This document shows positions 25,855 through 34,911 of a DNA stretch of 64,000 bases, piece after piece (position 1 is the first letter of the stretch; the number at the start of each line of letters is the position of its first letter). This DNA comes from RYN-230 sp963704995 (GTDB lineage: Bacteria > Actinomycetota > Actinomycetes > Streptosporangiales > Streptosporangiaceae). The stretch is taken from assembly GCA_963704995.1 (NCBI GenBank), contig CAVPIM010000012.1, positions 62,001-126,000 of the forward strand, written 5' to 3'. The notes under the pieces are model-generated. The model was not told the DNA's origin, ran no database searches, and saw only the letters and a list, made by a program, of their open reading frames with translations. The translations under genes were made by a program, and so were the position numbers.

Positions 25855-28800
25855 GTGCGGATCGGCATCCTGGGCCCGCTCGAGGTACGGGACGAGACCG
25901 GGCGGCTTATGCCGCTGGGCGGCCCGCGACTGCGTGCGCTGCTGATCCGGCTCGCCCTGGACCCCGGGCGCACGCTGGCGGCGGACCGGCTGGCCGGTGA
26001 CCTGTGGCCGGGTGACGGACCTGGCCCGGCGGGCCCGGCGGACTCCGCCAACGCCCTCCAGGCCCTGGTGTCCCGGCTGCGCCACGCGGCCGGGCCCGGC
26101 ATAGTCGAGCACCGGGCGGGCGGCTACCGGCTGGCCGTGGATCCGGGTGACGTCGACGCGGCCCAGTTCGAGCGCCTGGTCGCAGAGGGCCGCGTGGCCC
26201 TGGCCGCCGGCGACCCCGGGGCCGGTGCAGCGCTGCTGCGCCGGGCCCTGGCCCTGTGGCGCGGCCCGGCGCTGGTGGACGTGGAGGACGCTGCGTTCGC
26301 GGCCGGCCCGGTGGCCCGGCTGGAGGAACTCCGGCTGGCCGCGACCGAGGACCGGATCGAGGCGGACCTCCTGCTGGGGCGGGGCGCGGAACTGGCGCCG
26401 GAAGCCGAGGAACTCTCCACCGCGTACCCCCTTCGGGAGCGGCTCCGGGGCCAGCTGATGCGCGTGCTGTATCTGGCCGGGCGCCAGGGTGACGCGCTCG
26501 CCGTGTACGAGGACACCCGGCGGCTGCTGGCTGAGCGGCTGGGAGTGGACCCGTCCCCGGCGCTGTCCGCCGTGCACCTGTCCATCCTGCGGGCCGACCT
26601 GGGTGACGCCCAGCCGGCCAGCAACGGGGCCGCCCCGGCCGGGCCCGTCTCCCCGTCGGCCGCCGCCTCCCGGCCAGCCCCGCTCGCGTCCGCCCCTTCC
26701 TCCCCTTCAACCCCGGGCCCCTCTCCAGCCCCATCCACGCTCATGACCCCGGCGTTCCCCCGCCCGGCCGCGCGCACCAGCAACCTCCCCGCCCAGCTGA
26801 CCAGCTTCGTGGGCCGCGACGAGGACCTGAACCGGGTCAGCAAGCTGCTCGGGGAATCCCGCCTGGTCATCCTGACCGGGCCCGGCGGAACGGGGAAGAC
26901 GCGCCTGGCCATCGAGGCCGCGGCCCGGCACGCGGATCAGCTGCCCGACGGCGTCTGGTTCGTCCCGCTGGCGCCGGTCGGCGACGCCCTGGACGTGCCG
27001 CAGGCCGTCCTGGCGGCGATCGGCGCGCCGGAAGCGGTGTGGATGGCCGACGGGGACCCGGTCCGCGCGGTCCTGCCGCCCCTGGACCGGCTGGCCGAGA
27101 TGCTCGCCGCCCAGCAGCTGGTCCTGGTGCTGGACAACTGCGAGCACCTGATCGGCGCGGTGGCCCGGCTGGCCGGCCGGGTGCTGGCCGAGGCGCCCGG
27201 TGTGCGCATCCTGGCCACCAGCCGGGAACCGCTCGGCGTGACCGGCGAGACCCTCTGCCCGGTGCCGCCGCTGCCGCTGCCCCCTGAGGGCATGGCGCCC
27301 GCCGAGGCCCTGGGCTACGGATCGGTCCGGCTGCTCGCCGAGCGGGGCGCCGCGGTCCGGCCCGGGTTCAGCGTCGATGAGGTGACTGCGGGGCCGGTCA
27401 TCCGGATCTGCCGGGCGCTGGACGGCAACCCGCTCGCCATCGAGCTGGCCGCGGCCCGGCTCCGGTCGCTGACCCCGGCCCAGGTGGCCGGCCGGCTCGA
27501 CGACCGGTTCAGCCTGCTTACCGAGGGCAGCCGGGCCGCGCTGCCGAGGCACCAGACGTTGCGGGCCATCGTGGACTGGAGCTGGGACCTGCTGGACGAC
27601 GACGAGCGCACGGTCCTGCGCCGCCTCTCGGTGTTCAGCGGCGGCGCCACCCCGGCCGCGGCCGAGCAGGTGTGCGGATCGTCCGGCGACCCGGACGGCC
27701 TCATCGACGTGATCGCCTCCCTCGTCGACAAGTCACTGGTTAACGCGGCCGGCGAAGCCGAGGTCCGGTACCGGCTGCTGGAGACCGTCCGGGCCTACGC
27801 GGCGGAACGGCTCGCCGAGGCGGGGGAGCAGGACCAGGTCCACGCCGCGCACGCCAGCTACTTCCTCGACCTCGCGGAGCGCGGCGAGCCGGAACTGCGC
27901 GGTCCTGCGCAACTGGACTGGCTGGCCCGGCTGACCGCCGAGCATGACAACTTCGCGGGGGCGCTGCGCTACGCCATCGGCGCCCGCGACGTGGCGGTGG
28001 CGCTGCGGTTCGTCGCCGCGCTGTCCTGGTTCTGGCTGATGCGTGACTATGAGGCCGAGGCCGGGGAGTGGGCGGCCGCGGTGTGCGGGATAGCCGGTGA
28101 TCACGCGCCGGCCGGGCTGGCCGATAGCTACGCGATCTGCCACATCGTGGCGGCGATGAGCGCGGCAGCGGCCAAGTCGGAACCGCCCGGCGACGGGCTG
28201 ACGGACACGCTGCGGGCCGCGGTGTCGATGTCCAGCCCGGACGCCCGCCATCCGCTGCTGATGCTGGCCACGCCGATGCTGGCGTTTTTCGCCGGAGACC
28301 AGGAGGGCGGGCTGCGGGGACTGCGTGCCCTCGGGGCTGACCCGGATCCGTGGGTGCGGGCCGCCGGGCACGCCACCAGCGGGCATCTGGCCATGAACGG
28401 CGGCCAGCTGGATGAGGCCGCCGCTGACCTGGCCCGTGGCTACGCGGCCTTCACGGCCATCGGCGACCGGTGGGGGATCATCGTGGCCCTGGCCGGCCTG
28501 GCTGAGGTCGCGCTGGCCCGCGACGACCCGGACGAGGCGGTACGAGTCCTGGAGGAGGCCCGCGGGCTCGCGGCCGCCGGGCTGCACGGGAACTTCGCGG
28601 ACATGATGCTGATCAAGCTGGGTCAGGCGCGGGCCCGGCAGGGTGACATCGAGGCGGCCCGCGACGACCTGGAGCGCGGCGTGCGCATCGCGGAGCGGAT
28701 CGGCGAGCGGGACGACGCGGCGTCCGGCTACCTGGAACTGGCCGAGCTGGCCCGGCAGGTCGGAGAGCTGGACCGGGCCAGGGAACTGGTGCAGCAGGCC

Positions 28801-29226
28801 GTGGCGGTCGCCGAGCCCAGCCTGCGGCGGCCGGGCATGTGCGCGGTCGCCGCGGCCGCCTACAGCAAGCTGGGTGGCCTGGACGAGCAGCACGGCGACC
28901 TGACGTCCGCGGCCGGCTGGCACGCCAAGGCCATCGGGCTGGTGGCCGAGAGCGACGAGGTTTTCATGCCGAGCCATCCCTCGGTCGCCCTGGTCGTCGA
29001 GGGGCTCGCCGCGCTGGCCGCCGCCCGCGGCCAGCACCGCCGCGCCGCGGAACTGCTCGGGCTCGCGCACACCCTGCACGGCTTCCGCGATAAGGCGAGC
29101 GCGGAGGCGGCGCGGGCCACGGCGACGTCGTCGGCGGCCCTCGGCGCCGCCGGATTCGACGACGCGTACGCCCGCGGGCGAGGCCTGACCCGCGCCGACG
29201 CGATGACGCTGACCGCGGGGGCCTGA
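25855..29226 (+). CDS. SARP/AfsR-type transcriptional regulator with NB-ARC and TPR domains
   Basis: 1123 residues from GTG 25855 (GGGAGG upstream). Domain order: OmpR-like winged helix (1-90, RIGILGPLEVRDETGR), BTAD (about 95-245, VDAAQFERLVAEGR to RLGVDPSPALSAVH), a Pro/Ser/Ala-rich linker (250-310), then an NB-ARC/AAA ATPase with Walker A TGPGGTGKT near 341, Walker B VLVLDNCEHL and ATSREPLGV, a winged helix WSWDLLDDDERTVLRRLSVF and TPR-like repeats to the end. No C-terminal LuxR domain. Such proteins switch on secondary-metabolite or exporter genes; the adjacent DrrAB-type exporter is a candidate target. Confidence 0.92.
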   Translation: MRIGILGPLEVRDETGRLMPLGGPRLRALLIRLALDPGRTLAADRLAGDLWPGDGPGPAGPADSANALQALVSRLRHAAGPGIVEHRAGGYRLAVDPGDVDAAQFERLVAEGRVALAAGDPGAGAALLRRALALWRGPALVDVEDAAFAAGPVARLEELRLAATEDRIEADLLLGRGAELAPEAEELSTAYPLRERLRGQLMRVLYLAGRQGDALAVYEDTRRLLAERLGVDPSPALSAVHLSILRADLGDAQPASNGAAPAGPVSPSAAASRPAPLASAPSSPSTPGPSPAPSTLMTPAFPRPAARTSNLPAQLTSFVGRDEDLNRVSKLLGESRLVILTGPGGTGKTRLAIEAAARHADQLPDGVWFVPLAPVGDALDVPQAVLAAIGAPEAVWMADGDPVRAVLPPLDRLAEMLAAQQLVLVLDNCEHLIGAVARLAGRVLAEAPGVRILATSREPLGVTGETLCPVPPLPLPPEGMAPAEALGYGSVRLLAERGAAVRPGFSVDEVTAGPVIRICRALDGNPLAIELAAARLRSLTPAQVAGRLDDRFSLLTEGSRAALPRHQTLRAIVDWSWDLLDDDERTVLRRLSVFSGGATPAAAEQVCGSSGDPDGLIDVIASLVDKSLVNAAGEAEVRYRLLETVRAYAAERLAEAGEQDQVHAAHASYFLDLAERGEPELRGPAQLDWLARLTAEHDNFAGALRYAIGARDVAVALRFVAALSWFWLMRDYEAEAGEWAAAVCGIAGDHAPAGLADSYAICHIVAAMSAAAAKSEPPGDGLTDTLRAAVSMSSPDARHPLLMLATPMLAFFAGDQEGGLRGLRALGADPDPWVRAAGHATSGHLAMNGGQLDEAAADLARGYAAFTAIGDRWGIIVALAGLAEVALARDDPDEAVRVLEEARGLAAAGLHGNFADMMLIKLGQARARQGDIEAARDDLERGVRIAERIGERDDAASGYLELAELARQVGELDRARELVQQAVAVAEPSLRRPGMCAVAAAAYSKLGGLDEQHGDLTSAAGWHAKAIGLVAESDEVFMPSHPSVALVVEGLAALAAARGQHRRAAELLGLAHTLHGFRDKASAEAARATATSSAALGAAGFDDAYARGRGLTRADAMTLTAGA

Positions 29227-29263
29227 CCTGCCCCGCGCGGGGGCAGGCCAGGTGGCGAGGGGA

Positions 29264-30094
29264 TCAGACGCGGCGGCGGTACATCCGCATGGCCAGCGGG
29301 AAGGCCACCACCACGATGCCGGCCGCCCAGGCCAGCGCGTACATCGCGTGGCTGCCCACCGGGCCGCCCACGGTCAGGCCGCGTACCGCGTCCGCCAGCG
29401 AGGTGACCGGGTTGACCTTGACCCAGGCCTGCAGCCAGCCCGGCATGCTCTGCGTGCTGGGCATCAGGATGCTGCTGCCGAACACCAGCGGCATTATGAA
29501 GATGAACGCGATCCCCTGCACGGTCTCCGGGGAGGGCGCGACCAGCCCGATGAGCACCGAGATCCAGCACACGGCCAGGTAGAACACGTAGGCCAGGGCG
29601 AAAGCGGCCAGCACGGGGAGCACCCCGGTGTGGAACCGGAACCCGAGCAGCGAGCCGAACCCGGTCAGCACCACCATCACCACGCCGAACCGGACCGTGT
29701 CGCCGAGCACCGCGCCGACCAGCGGCGCGGACCGCGCGATCGGCAGGCTGCGGAACCGGTCGAACACCCCCTTGTGGATGTCCTCGCACAGCGCGGTGCC
29801 GAGCCCCATGGTGGCGAACACGGCCATCTGCGCGACCAGCCCGGGGAGCAGCAGTTCCAGGTAGGCGTGGGTGCTGCCCGCCACCGCGCCCCCGAAAACG
29901 AAGAGGAACAGCACCAGGAACACGATCGGCATCAAGATGACGTCGAGCAGTTTTTCCGGGGAGTGCTTGAGCTGGGTCACGTTGCGCCAGGCCAGGGTCA
30001 GCGAGTGGGCCAGGGCCTGGCGGGCGCCGATCCGGCGGCGCGGCGGGGTCGGCGGCGGGGCCACGGTCGCGGCCGGTACCTGCAGCGCGGTCAT
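29264..30094 (-). CDS. ABC-2 type exporter permease (DrrB family)
   Basis: 276 residues with six membrane helices: about 55-75 (VILMPIVFLVLFLFVF), 82-105, 130-155, 160-185, 192-215 and 245-268. DrrB-type signature LPGLVAQMAVFATMGLG and the cytoplasmic EDIHKGVFDRFRSLPIARSA. ATG overlaps the drrA-like stop (ATGA). Works with the ATPase upstream to export a hydrophobic compound, most often a drug or antibiotic. Convergent with the SARP gene. Confidence 0.9.
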   Translation of the reverse strand: MTALQVPAATVAPPPTPPRRRIGARQALAHSLTLAWRNVTQLKHSPEKLLDVILMPIVFLVLFLFVFGGAVAGSTHAYLELLLPGLVAQMAVFATMGLGTALCEDIHKGVFDRFRSLPIARSAPLVGAVLGDTVRFGVVMVVLTGFGSLLGFRFHTGVLPVLAAFALAYVFYLAVCWISVLIGLVAPSPETVQGIAFIFIMPLVFGSSILMPSTQSMPGWLQAWVKVNPVTSLADAVRGLTVGGPVGSHAMYALAWAAGIVVVAFPLAMRMYRRRV

Positions 30095-31074
30095 GCTGCC
30101 CTCCCATCATCGTCAATCAGTGACTCGTCGGGACCGTTCTCGGCGTGGTGCCCGGTCAGGGTCAGGAACACCTCGTCCAGGCTGGGCAGCCGGAACGCCA
30201 GCTCGGCGGCCATCAGGCCGGCGTCGTCCAGCCGGCGGACCACGGCCGGCAGCAGCGCCGGGTTGCTGGCGGCCGCGGTGACCAGGCCGGTGTCCTCGCT
30301 GACCTCGGGTACGGCACCGGTCACGTCCGCGACGATCGCGGCCACCTGGCCGGTCTCGGCGCGGTCCGCCGCCCGGACCACCAGGGTCTGGCCGCCGGTC
30401 CTGGACTTCAGCTCGGCGGGCGTGCCGTCCGCCACCACCAGGCCGCGGTCGATCACGGCGATCCGGTCGGCCAGCTCGTCGGCCTCCTCCAGGTACTGCG
30501 TGGTGAGCAGCACAGTGGCGCCGCCCGCGACCACGCCGCGGATCGTTTCCCACACCTGGCTGCGCGCCCGCGGGTCGAGCCCGGTGGTCGGCTCGTCCAG
30601 GAACAGCACCTGGGGCTCCCCGACCAGGCTGGCCGCCAGGTCCAGACGGCGCCGCATGCCGCCGGAAAAGGTCTTGGCCGCCCGGCCCGCGGCGCCGGTC
30701 AGGTCGAAACGCTCCAGCAGCTCCGCCGCGCGGGCGCGGGACCTGGCCCGGCTGAAGCCCAGCAGGCGGCCGATCATCACCATGTTCTCGGTGCCGGTCA
30801 GCTCGTCGTCCACCGACGCGAACTGGCCGGTCAGCGCGATCAGCTGGCGGACCTGCACGGCGTCGGTGAGCACGTCGTACCCGCAGATCCGGGCCTGCCC
30901 GGCGTCCGCCTTCAGCAAGGTGGCCAGCACCCGGACCGCCGTGGTCTTCCCGGCCCCGTTGGGACCCAGCAGGGCGAGGACCGTGCCGGGCGCGGCCGCG
31001 AGATCGACGCCGCGCAGCGCCTGAGTGCGGCCGAAGCTCTTGGTCAGCGCCTCGGCCTCGATCGTGTAGGTCAT
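30091..31074 (-). CDS. ABC exporter ATP-binding protein (DrrA family)
   Basis: 327 residues. Walker A GPNGAGKTTAVR near residues 38-49, Q-loop LTGQFASVDDELTG, signature FSGGMRRRLDLAAS, Walker B VLFLDEPTTGLDPRAR, H-loop TTQYLEEAD; then the DrrA-specific C-terminal domain ending LAFRLPSLDEVFLTLTGHH. GGGAAGG precedes the ATG. It powers the DrrB-like permease and may confer self-resistance. The upstream region holds about 20-bp direct repeats (31128-31220), probably regulatory. Confidence 0.92.
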   Translation of the reverse strand: MTYTIEAEALTKSFGRTQALRGVDLAAAPGTVLALLGPNGAGKTTAVRVLATLLKADAGQARICGYDVLTDAVQVRQLIALTGQFASVDDELTGTENMVMIGRLLGFSRARSRARAAELLERFDLTGAAGRAAKTFSGGMRRRLDLAASLVGEPQVLFLDEPTTGLDPRARSQVWETIRGVVAGGATVLLTTQYLEEADELADRIAVIDRGLVVADGTPAELKSRTGGQTLVVRAADRAETGQVAAIVADVTGAVPEVSEDTGLVTAAASNPALLPAVVRRLDDAGLMAAELAFRLPSLDEVFLTLTGHHAENGPDESLIDDDGRAA

Positions 31075-31127
31075 GTGCCTTCCCCGTGATAGCCGTTAGG
31101 TCAATGTCACGATCACTGTCACGGATG

Positions 31128-31220
31128 GCGCTGACAGGTCACGGCCAGCTGGCTGACAGGACCCGGCCCGTGCGCTGACAGAGAAGCGGCGCGCTGACGG
31201 GGGAAGGGGTGCGCTGACAG
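31128..31220. repeat. Five direct GCGCTGACAG repeats, about 20-bp period, upstream of drrAB
   Basis: CTGACAG (fourth copy CTGACGG) begins near 31131, 31153, 31174, 31193 and 31213, spacings 22, 21, 19 and 20 bases. The longer unit GCGCTGACAG is exact in copies 1, 3 and 5. They lie 55-150 bases upstream of the drrA-like start and just behind the dehydrogenase stop. About two helical turns per unit puts all copies on one DNA face, as for oligomeric activator sites (SARP sites are usually 11 or 22 bp apart). A TGTCAC pair at 31105-31122 lies closer to the start. Confidence 0.6.
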
Positions 31221-31235
31221 GAAGGCGGGCCGGGC

Positions 31236-32192
31236 TCAGCCGGGAGTCAGCAGCCGGACCGGCTCCCCGCGCTGCCAGGCCGCGACGTCCTCGATCGCGT
31301 CCTCGTACCAGTGGCTCATGGTGCGCGCGGTCACGTAGCCCAGATGCGGGGTCAGCACGGTCCGCGGCGCGTGCCGGAGCGGGTCGTCGGCGGGCAGCGG
31401 CTCGGTGTCGTACACGTCCAGCCCCGCCCCCGCGATCCAGCCCTCGTTGAGCGCGCGGAGCAGGGCCGCGGAGTCGATGATCGGCCCCCGCGAGGTGTTC
31501 ACCAGGTAGGCGGTGGGCTTCATCGCGCGCAGTTCGCGTTCGGTGATGAGCCCGCGGGTCCGGTCGGACAGCATCAGGTGGATGCTGACCACATCAGCCG
31601 CGCCGAACAGGTCCTCCTTGCTCACGGCGCGCACGCCCGCCTCGGCGGCGAGCGCCGGGTCCAGGTTCTGGCTCCAGGCGATCACCTCCATGCTGAAGGC
31701 CTGCGCGATGGCGGCCATCTGGCGGCCGATGCGGCCCAGGCCGGCCAGCCCCAGGGTGGAGCCGAGCAGGTCGGTGCCCACGGTGTGCTGCCACCCCCCG
31801 TTCCGGACCCCGGCCGCCTCCTCGGGCAGGTGCCGGACCAGCGCGAGGATGAGCGCCCAGGTCAGCTCGGCCGTGTTGGTGGTGCGCGGGCCGCTCGTCC
31901 CGCACACGGTCACGCCGAATTCGGCGGCGGCCTGCAGATCGATGGAGGCGTTATGCATGCCCGTGGTGATGAGCAGCTTCAGGTCGGGCAGCCGGGCGAG
32001 CAGCGCGCGGTCGAAGCGGGTCCGCTCCCGCATGGCCACGATCACGGCCGCGCCGTCCAGGGCACTGACCAGTGCGTCGCCGTCCAGATGCTCGCGGATC
32101 GCTACCCACTGTGCCCCGTCCGGGCGGCCCGCCAGCGAGTACCGCCCGACCAGTCCCTGGTAGTCGTCCAGGGCCACCACACGCACCGCCAT
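31236..32192 (-). CDS. D-2-hydroxyacid dehydrogenase
   Basis: 318 residues from ATG 32192 behind GGGAGG; a longer open frame upstream is not coding. NAD-binding motif LGLAGLGRIGRQ near residues 148-159, LVNTSRGPIID with catalytic Arg, DVYDTEPLP with Glu, and TPHLGYVTART with His. Oxidises a 2-hydroxyacid to a 2-oxoacid or the reverse. More diverged than SerA at 56790-58049 and without an ACT domain. Divergent from a TetR gene 200 bases away, which may regulate it. Confidence 0.88.
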   Translation of the reverse strand: MAVRVVALDDYQGLVGRYSLAGRPDGAQWVAIREHLDGDALVSALDGAAVIVAMRERTRFDRALLARLPDLKLLITTGMHNASIDLQAAAEFGVTVCGTSGPRTTNTAELTWALILALVRHLPEEAAGVRNGGWQHTVGTDLLGSTLGLAGLGRIGRQMAAIAQAFSMEVIAWSQNLDPALAAEAGVRAVSKEDLFGAADVVSIHLMLSDRTRGLITERELRAMKPTAYLVNTSRGPIIDSAALLRALNEGWIAGAGLDVYDTEPLPADDPLRHAPRTVLTPHLGYVTARTMSHWYEDAIEDVAAWQRGEPVRLLTPG

Positions 32193-32363
32193 GCCGCCTC
32201 CCGAGCCGGTCTGCCGCGATGATCCGTACCCGGGCCAGGATGCCAGGCCAGCGCTGGTCACGGCCGGGCCGCGGCCTATCTGGGCCATCCGGCCCCGCCC
32301 GGGCGGCCGGGGAGTCCGGGTGACCGGCCGCGCCGGCACCGGGAGCCTCGCCCGGGCCGACCG

Positions 32364-32369
32364 TATACT
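32364..32369 (+). promoter_or_regulatory. Candidate -10 box (TATACT) for the TetR gene
   Basis: TATACT, a near-consensus -10 hexamer, sits 25 bases before the ATG at 32394. No convincing TTGACA-like -35 is seen 16-18 bases upstream. If real, transcription would start near 32376 with a leader of about 18 bases. Confidence 0.4.
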
Positions 32370-32393
32370 TTGGGGCAGACGCCTAAGGCAGCC

Positions 32394-33008
32394 ATGACGA
32401 CATCGGACGAACCCCACCCAGCCTCCGCCTCGCTCTCGCCGGCTCCGCGCGACACCGGACGTGAGCGCGTCGGGCGTGCGGCGTACGAGTTGTTCAGCAA
32501 GGACGGTGTCCGCGCGGTCGGCGTGGACGCGATCATCGCCCAGGCCGGCACGGCCAAGATGACGCTCTACCGGAACTTCCCGTCCAAGAGCGATCTCATC
32601 ATCGACTTCCTGCAGCGCCGTGAACGGCTGTGGACCCGTGAATGGCTGGAGGAGGAGAGCCGCCGCCGGGGTACCACGCCCCGCCAGCAGCTCCTCGCGA
32701 TCTTCGACGTATTCGGCGAATGGTTCGCCCGGCCCGGCTTCGAGGGGTGCTCCTTCCTGACCACGATGATCGAGGTCAGTGACGAGCGGGACCCGGTCCA
32801 CCAGGCCGCGGTGCGGCACCTGGCCAACATCCGGGATTACCTCAGGCGGCTCGCGGCCGAGGCGGGCGTCACCGACACCGACTCCTTCGCGAGGAAATGG
32901 CACATCCTCATGAAGGGCAGCATCATGGCGGCTCACGAGGGTGACAGCGGGGCCGCTGGCTGCGCCCGCGAGATGGCCGAACTGGTCCTCAGGGACTACG
33001 GGGTATAG
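32394..33008 (+). CDS. TetR-family transcriptional regulator
   Basis: 204 residues from ATG 32394. HTH in RVGRAAYELFSKDGVRAVG, AIIAQAGTAKMTLYRNFPSK near residues 26-62; C-terminal ligand-binding helices with FVGEW-type FEGCSFLTTMIEV. Likely a repressor. An upstream in-frame ATG at 32370 lies almost on the -10 box and is less likely. Candidate targets: itself and the divergent dehydrogenase. A 10-bp stem hairpin follows the stop by 5 bases. Confidence 0.87.
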   Translation: MTTSDEPHPASASLSPAPRDTGRERVGRAAYELFSKDGVRAVGVDAIIAQAGTAKMTLYRNFPSKSDLIIDFLQRRERLWTREWLEEESRRRGTTPRQQLLAIFDVFGEWFARPGFEGCSFLTTMIEVSDERDPVHQAAVRHLANIRDYLRRLAAEAGVTDTDSFARKWHILMKGSIMAAHEGDSGAAGCAREMAELVLRDYGV

Positions 33009-33013
33009 CCGGT

Positions 33014-33041
33014 GGCGCTAGCGGTCGGCCACGCTAGCGCC
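33014..33041 (+). terminator. Terminator-like hairpin after the TetR gene
   Basis: Perfect 10-bp stem GGCGCTAGCG (33014-33023) / CGCTAGCGCC (33032-33041) with an 8-base loop, 5 bases after the stop codon. There is no T-run, as is common for actinobacterial terminators. Confidence 0.65.
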
Positions 33042-33475
33042 GCGGGCCAGGCTACGGCGCCGGCACAGTGGCTCGGCGATCGCGCTGCAGCGCTGCCCGG
33101 CTGGGCGCTACCCGCCCGCAGCGGCACCTGCTCCGCTACGGCACCCCCGTGCCTGGAACTCGCCGGCCACCTCACCGGCATGAACGCCGACCCCGGCCAG
33201 CTCTACCAGGACGAGGCGAGGTCCGTCCGCACGGGCCAGCTGTAAACGTTCATGGAACGCTGGTCCTTGTCGCTGGTGTTTCCGGCCGCCAATCGCGCGC
33301 AGTAGCCCGCCAATCGCCCGCCGCCGATGGGATTGGCGGGTGACGGTTTTCGTTGCGGCGATTTTGGCCTTTTCTATTGACCGCGGTCCCGTACGGGTCT
33401 AGCGTTACGGGATAACTAATAGGAAAGTTTCCTAATAGTTAACTCAATCTCCTTGCCCCGACTCAGGGAGGAAGT
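33042..33475. other. 434-base region upstream of the chitinase gene
   Basis: No established gene. The first 200 bases have high third-position GC in one frame ending at a TAA near 33243 (translation includes LAGHLTGMNADPGQLYQDEA), possibly a gene remnant, but no family is recognised. Then comes a hairpin with a perfect 10-bp stem CCCGCCAATC/GATTGGCGGG (33306-33315 and 33331-33340, 15-base loop), likely a terminator or operator, and an AT-rich stretch from 33340 with the palindrome at 33413-33441. GGGAGGAA at 33466-33473 is the chitinase ribosome site. Confidence 0.5.
33413..33441. promoter_or_regulatory. 29-bp palindromic operator upstream of the chitinase gene
   Basis: Dyad centred on G33427: the core AGGAAAGTTTCCT is perfect, and the arms extend to TAACTA/TAGTTA with one mismatched pair in 14. 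It lies 35 bases before the GTG start. I recall similar AGGAAA-N-TTTCCT palindromes upstream of secreted glycanase genes in streptomycetes; this is from memory and not verified. Most likely the site of a repressor that responds to sugar. Confidence 0.65.
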
Positions 33476-34802
33476 GTGCCCCCATCCCCGCTCCACCCGC
33501 CCGGCCAGCTGGCCCGGGCGCGCTTCGCCCGGCGGCCAATGGTCGCCGCCATGGGAGCGGCCGCGGCTGCCCTGCTGGCCAGCGGTGTCGCCGCCGCCAC
33601 GCTGACCGCTACCGCGCAGGCCGCGCCCGACGCCCAGGCCGCCGCCTCGGTCGCCGCGCTGTCCGCCAACTGGTACGAATCAGCTCCGTATTACAGCACG
33701 CTGGACTCGAGCGGGCCTGATCTCGGCTCGGTGATGGCCGCGACCGGCCAGAAGGCGTTCGAGATGGCCTTCATCCTGGCCAACGGCAGCGCCTGCTCGC
33801 CCTCGTGGGACGGCAGCGACCCGGTCTCCTCCGACACCCAGGTGGCCAGCGTCATCAACGAGGTCCGCGCCGACGGCGGCGACGTGATCGTCTCCGCGGG
33901 CGGTTACAACGGCACCAAGCTGGGCCAGGTGTGCAGCTCGGCGGCCGCGACCGCCGCCGCGTACCAGCAGGTGATCACGACGTACGGGCTGCACGCCATC
34001 GACTTCGACCTGGAGGAGCCGGAGATCGAGAACTCGACGGCCATCTCCTACGAGCTCGGCGCGGCCCAGATTCTCCAGCGCAACAACCCGGGGCTGTTCG
34101 TCTCGATCACGATGCCGTCCACCACCACAGGCGCGAACTATTTCGGGCAGCTGTTGCTGAACGAGGCCAAGAGCCTCGGCTTCACCCCGAACGACTACAC
34201 GATCATGCCGTTCGACGGTGGTTTCAGTGGCGGCTCGTCACAGGTCACGGCGCTTCAGGACTTCAACGCCCAGTTGGTGAGCACGTTCGGCTGGTCCAGC
34301 GCGCAGGCGTATGCGCACGAGGGCTTCTCGGGCATGAACGGCCGCAGTGACTCGGCCGAGTACTTCTACCAGAGCGATTTCCAGACCGTGCTCAACTTCG
34401 CGGAGAGCTCCGGGATGAGCCGGTTCACGTTCTGGTCGGTCAATCGCGACCGCGAGTGCAACCCGCCCAACAACGGCTTCACCTCCAGCGAGTGCAGCAG
34501 CGTGACACAGAACCCGTGGGACTTCACCGCGTACACGGTGGCGTTCGCCAAGAACACGTCGGTGACGTCTTCCCCGACCCCCACCCCGACGCCGACGACG
34601 TCGTCACCGTACGCCGACACCGACGCCGACGCCGACGTCCAGCTCGGGCGGTTGCTCTGCGGCGGCCTGGGTGTCGAACCAGGCGTACGTTTCGGGCAAC
34701 GTGGTGTCGTACGGCGGCAGCAAGTGGACCGCCAACCAGTGGAACTACGACGAGGTCCCAGGCGGCGCATCGGGCGCCTGGAACAACGACGGTCCTTGCT
34801 GA
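33476..34802 (+). CDS. Secreted GH18 chitinase with C-terminal CBM5/12; one-base frameshift in the linker
   Basis: Export signal: twin-Arg-containing N-terminus, hydrophobic core near 23-47 and a likely AQA-AP cleavage. Catalytic GH18 barrel about residues 60-360 with the acid motif HAIDFDLEEP near 174-183 (DxxDxDxE type), then MPFDGG and FTFWSVNRDREC. A Thr-Pro linker follows. In this frame the linker turns into ADTDADADV and an Arg-rich tail that ends only at 34903. Dropping T34610 restores TPTPTPTPTSSS and a CBM5/12-type chitin-binding module with AAAWVSNQAYVSGNVVSY, WTANQW and AWNNDGPC, stopping at 34800-34802. The intact protein would have 441 residues. Hydrolyses chitin outside the cell. 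Confidence 0.85.
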
Positions 34803-34911
34803 CACGTGGCGCCGGGCGATCCCATGCGCGCCGCCCGGCGCCACCCTCGGGGCTGGTGGTGTGCCGTCCTTGGTTTGGTAGTGCCACCCTCGGTTGGCAG
34901 TGAGCCCCCTA

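Noticed and set aside
32364..32393. TetR start at ATG 32370
   Set aside because: It sits on the TATACT box; ATG 32394 is the better match to the family's N-terminal length.
33012..33245. 77-codon open frame after the TetR gene
   Set aside because: High GC3 but no family, no ribosome site, and it contains the terminator-like hairpin; kept only as a possible remnant in the intergenic note.
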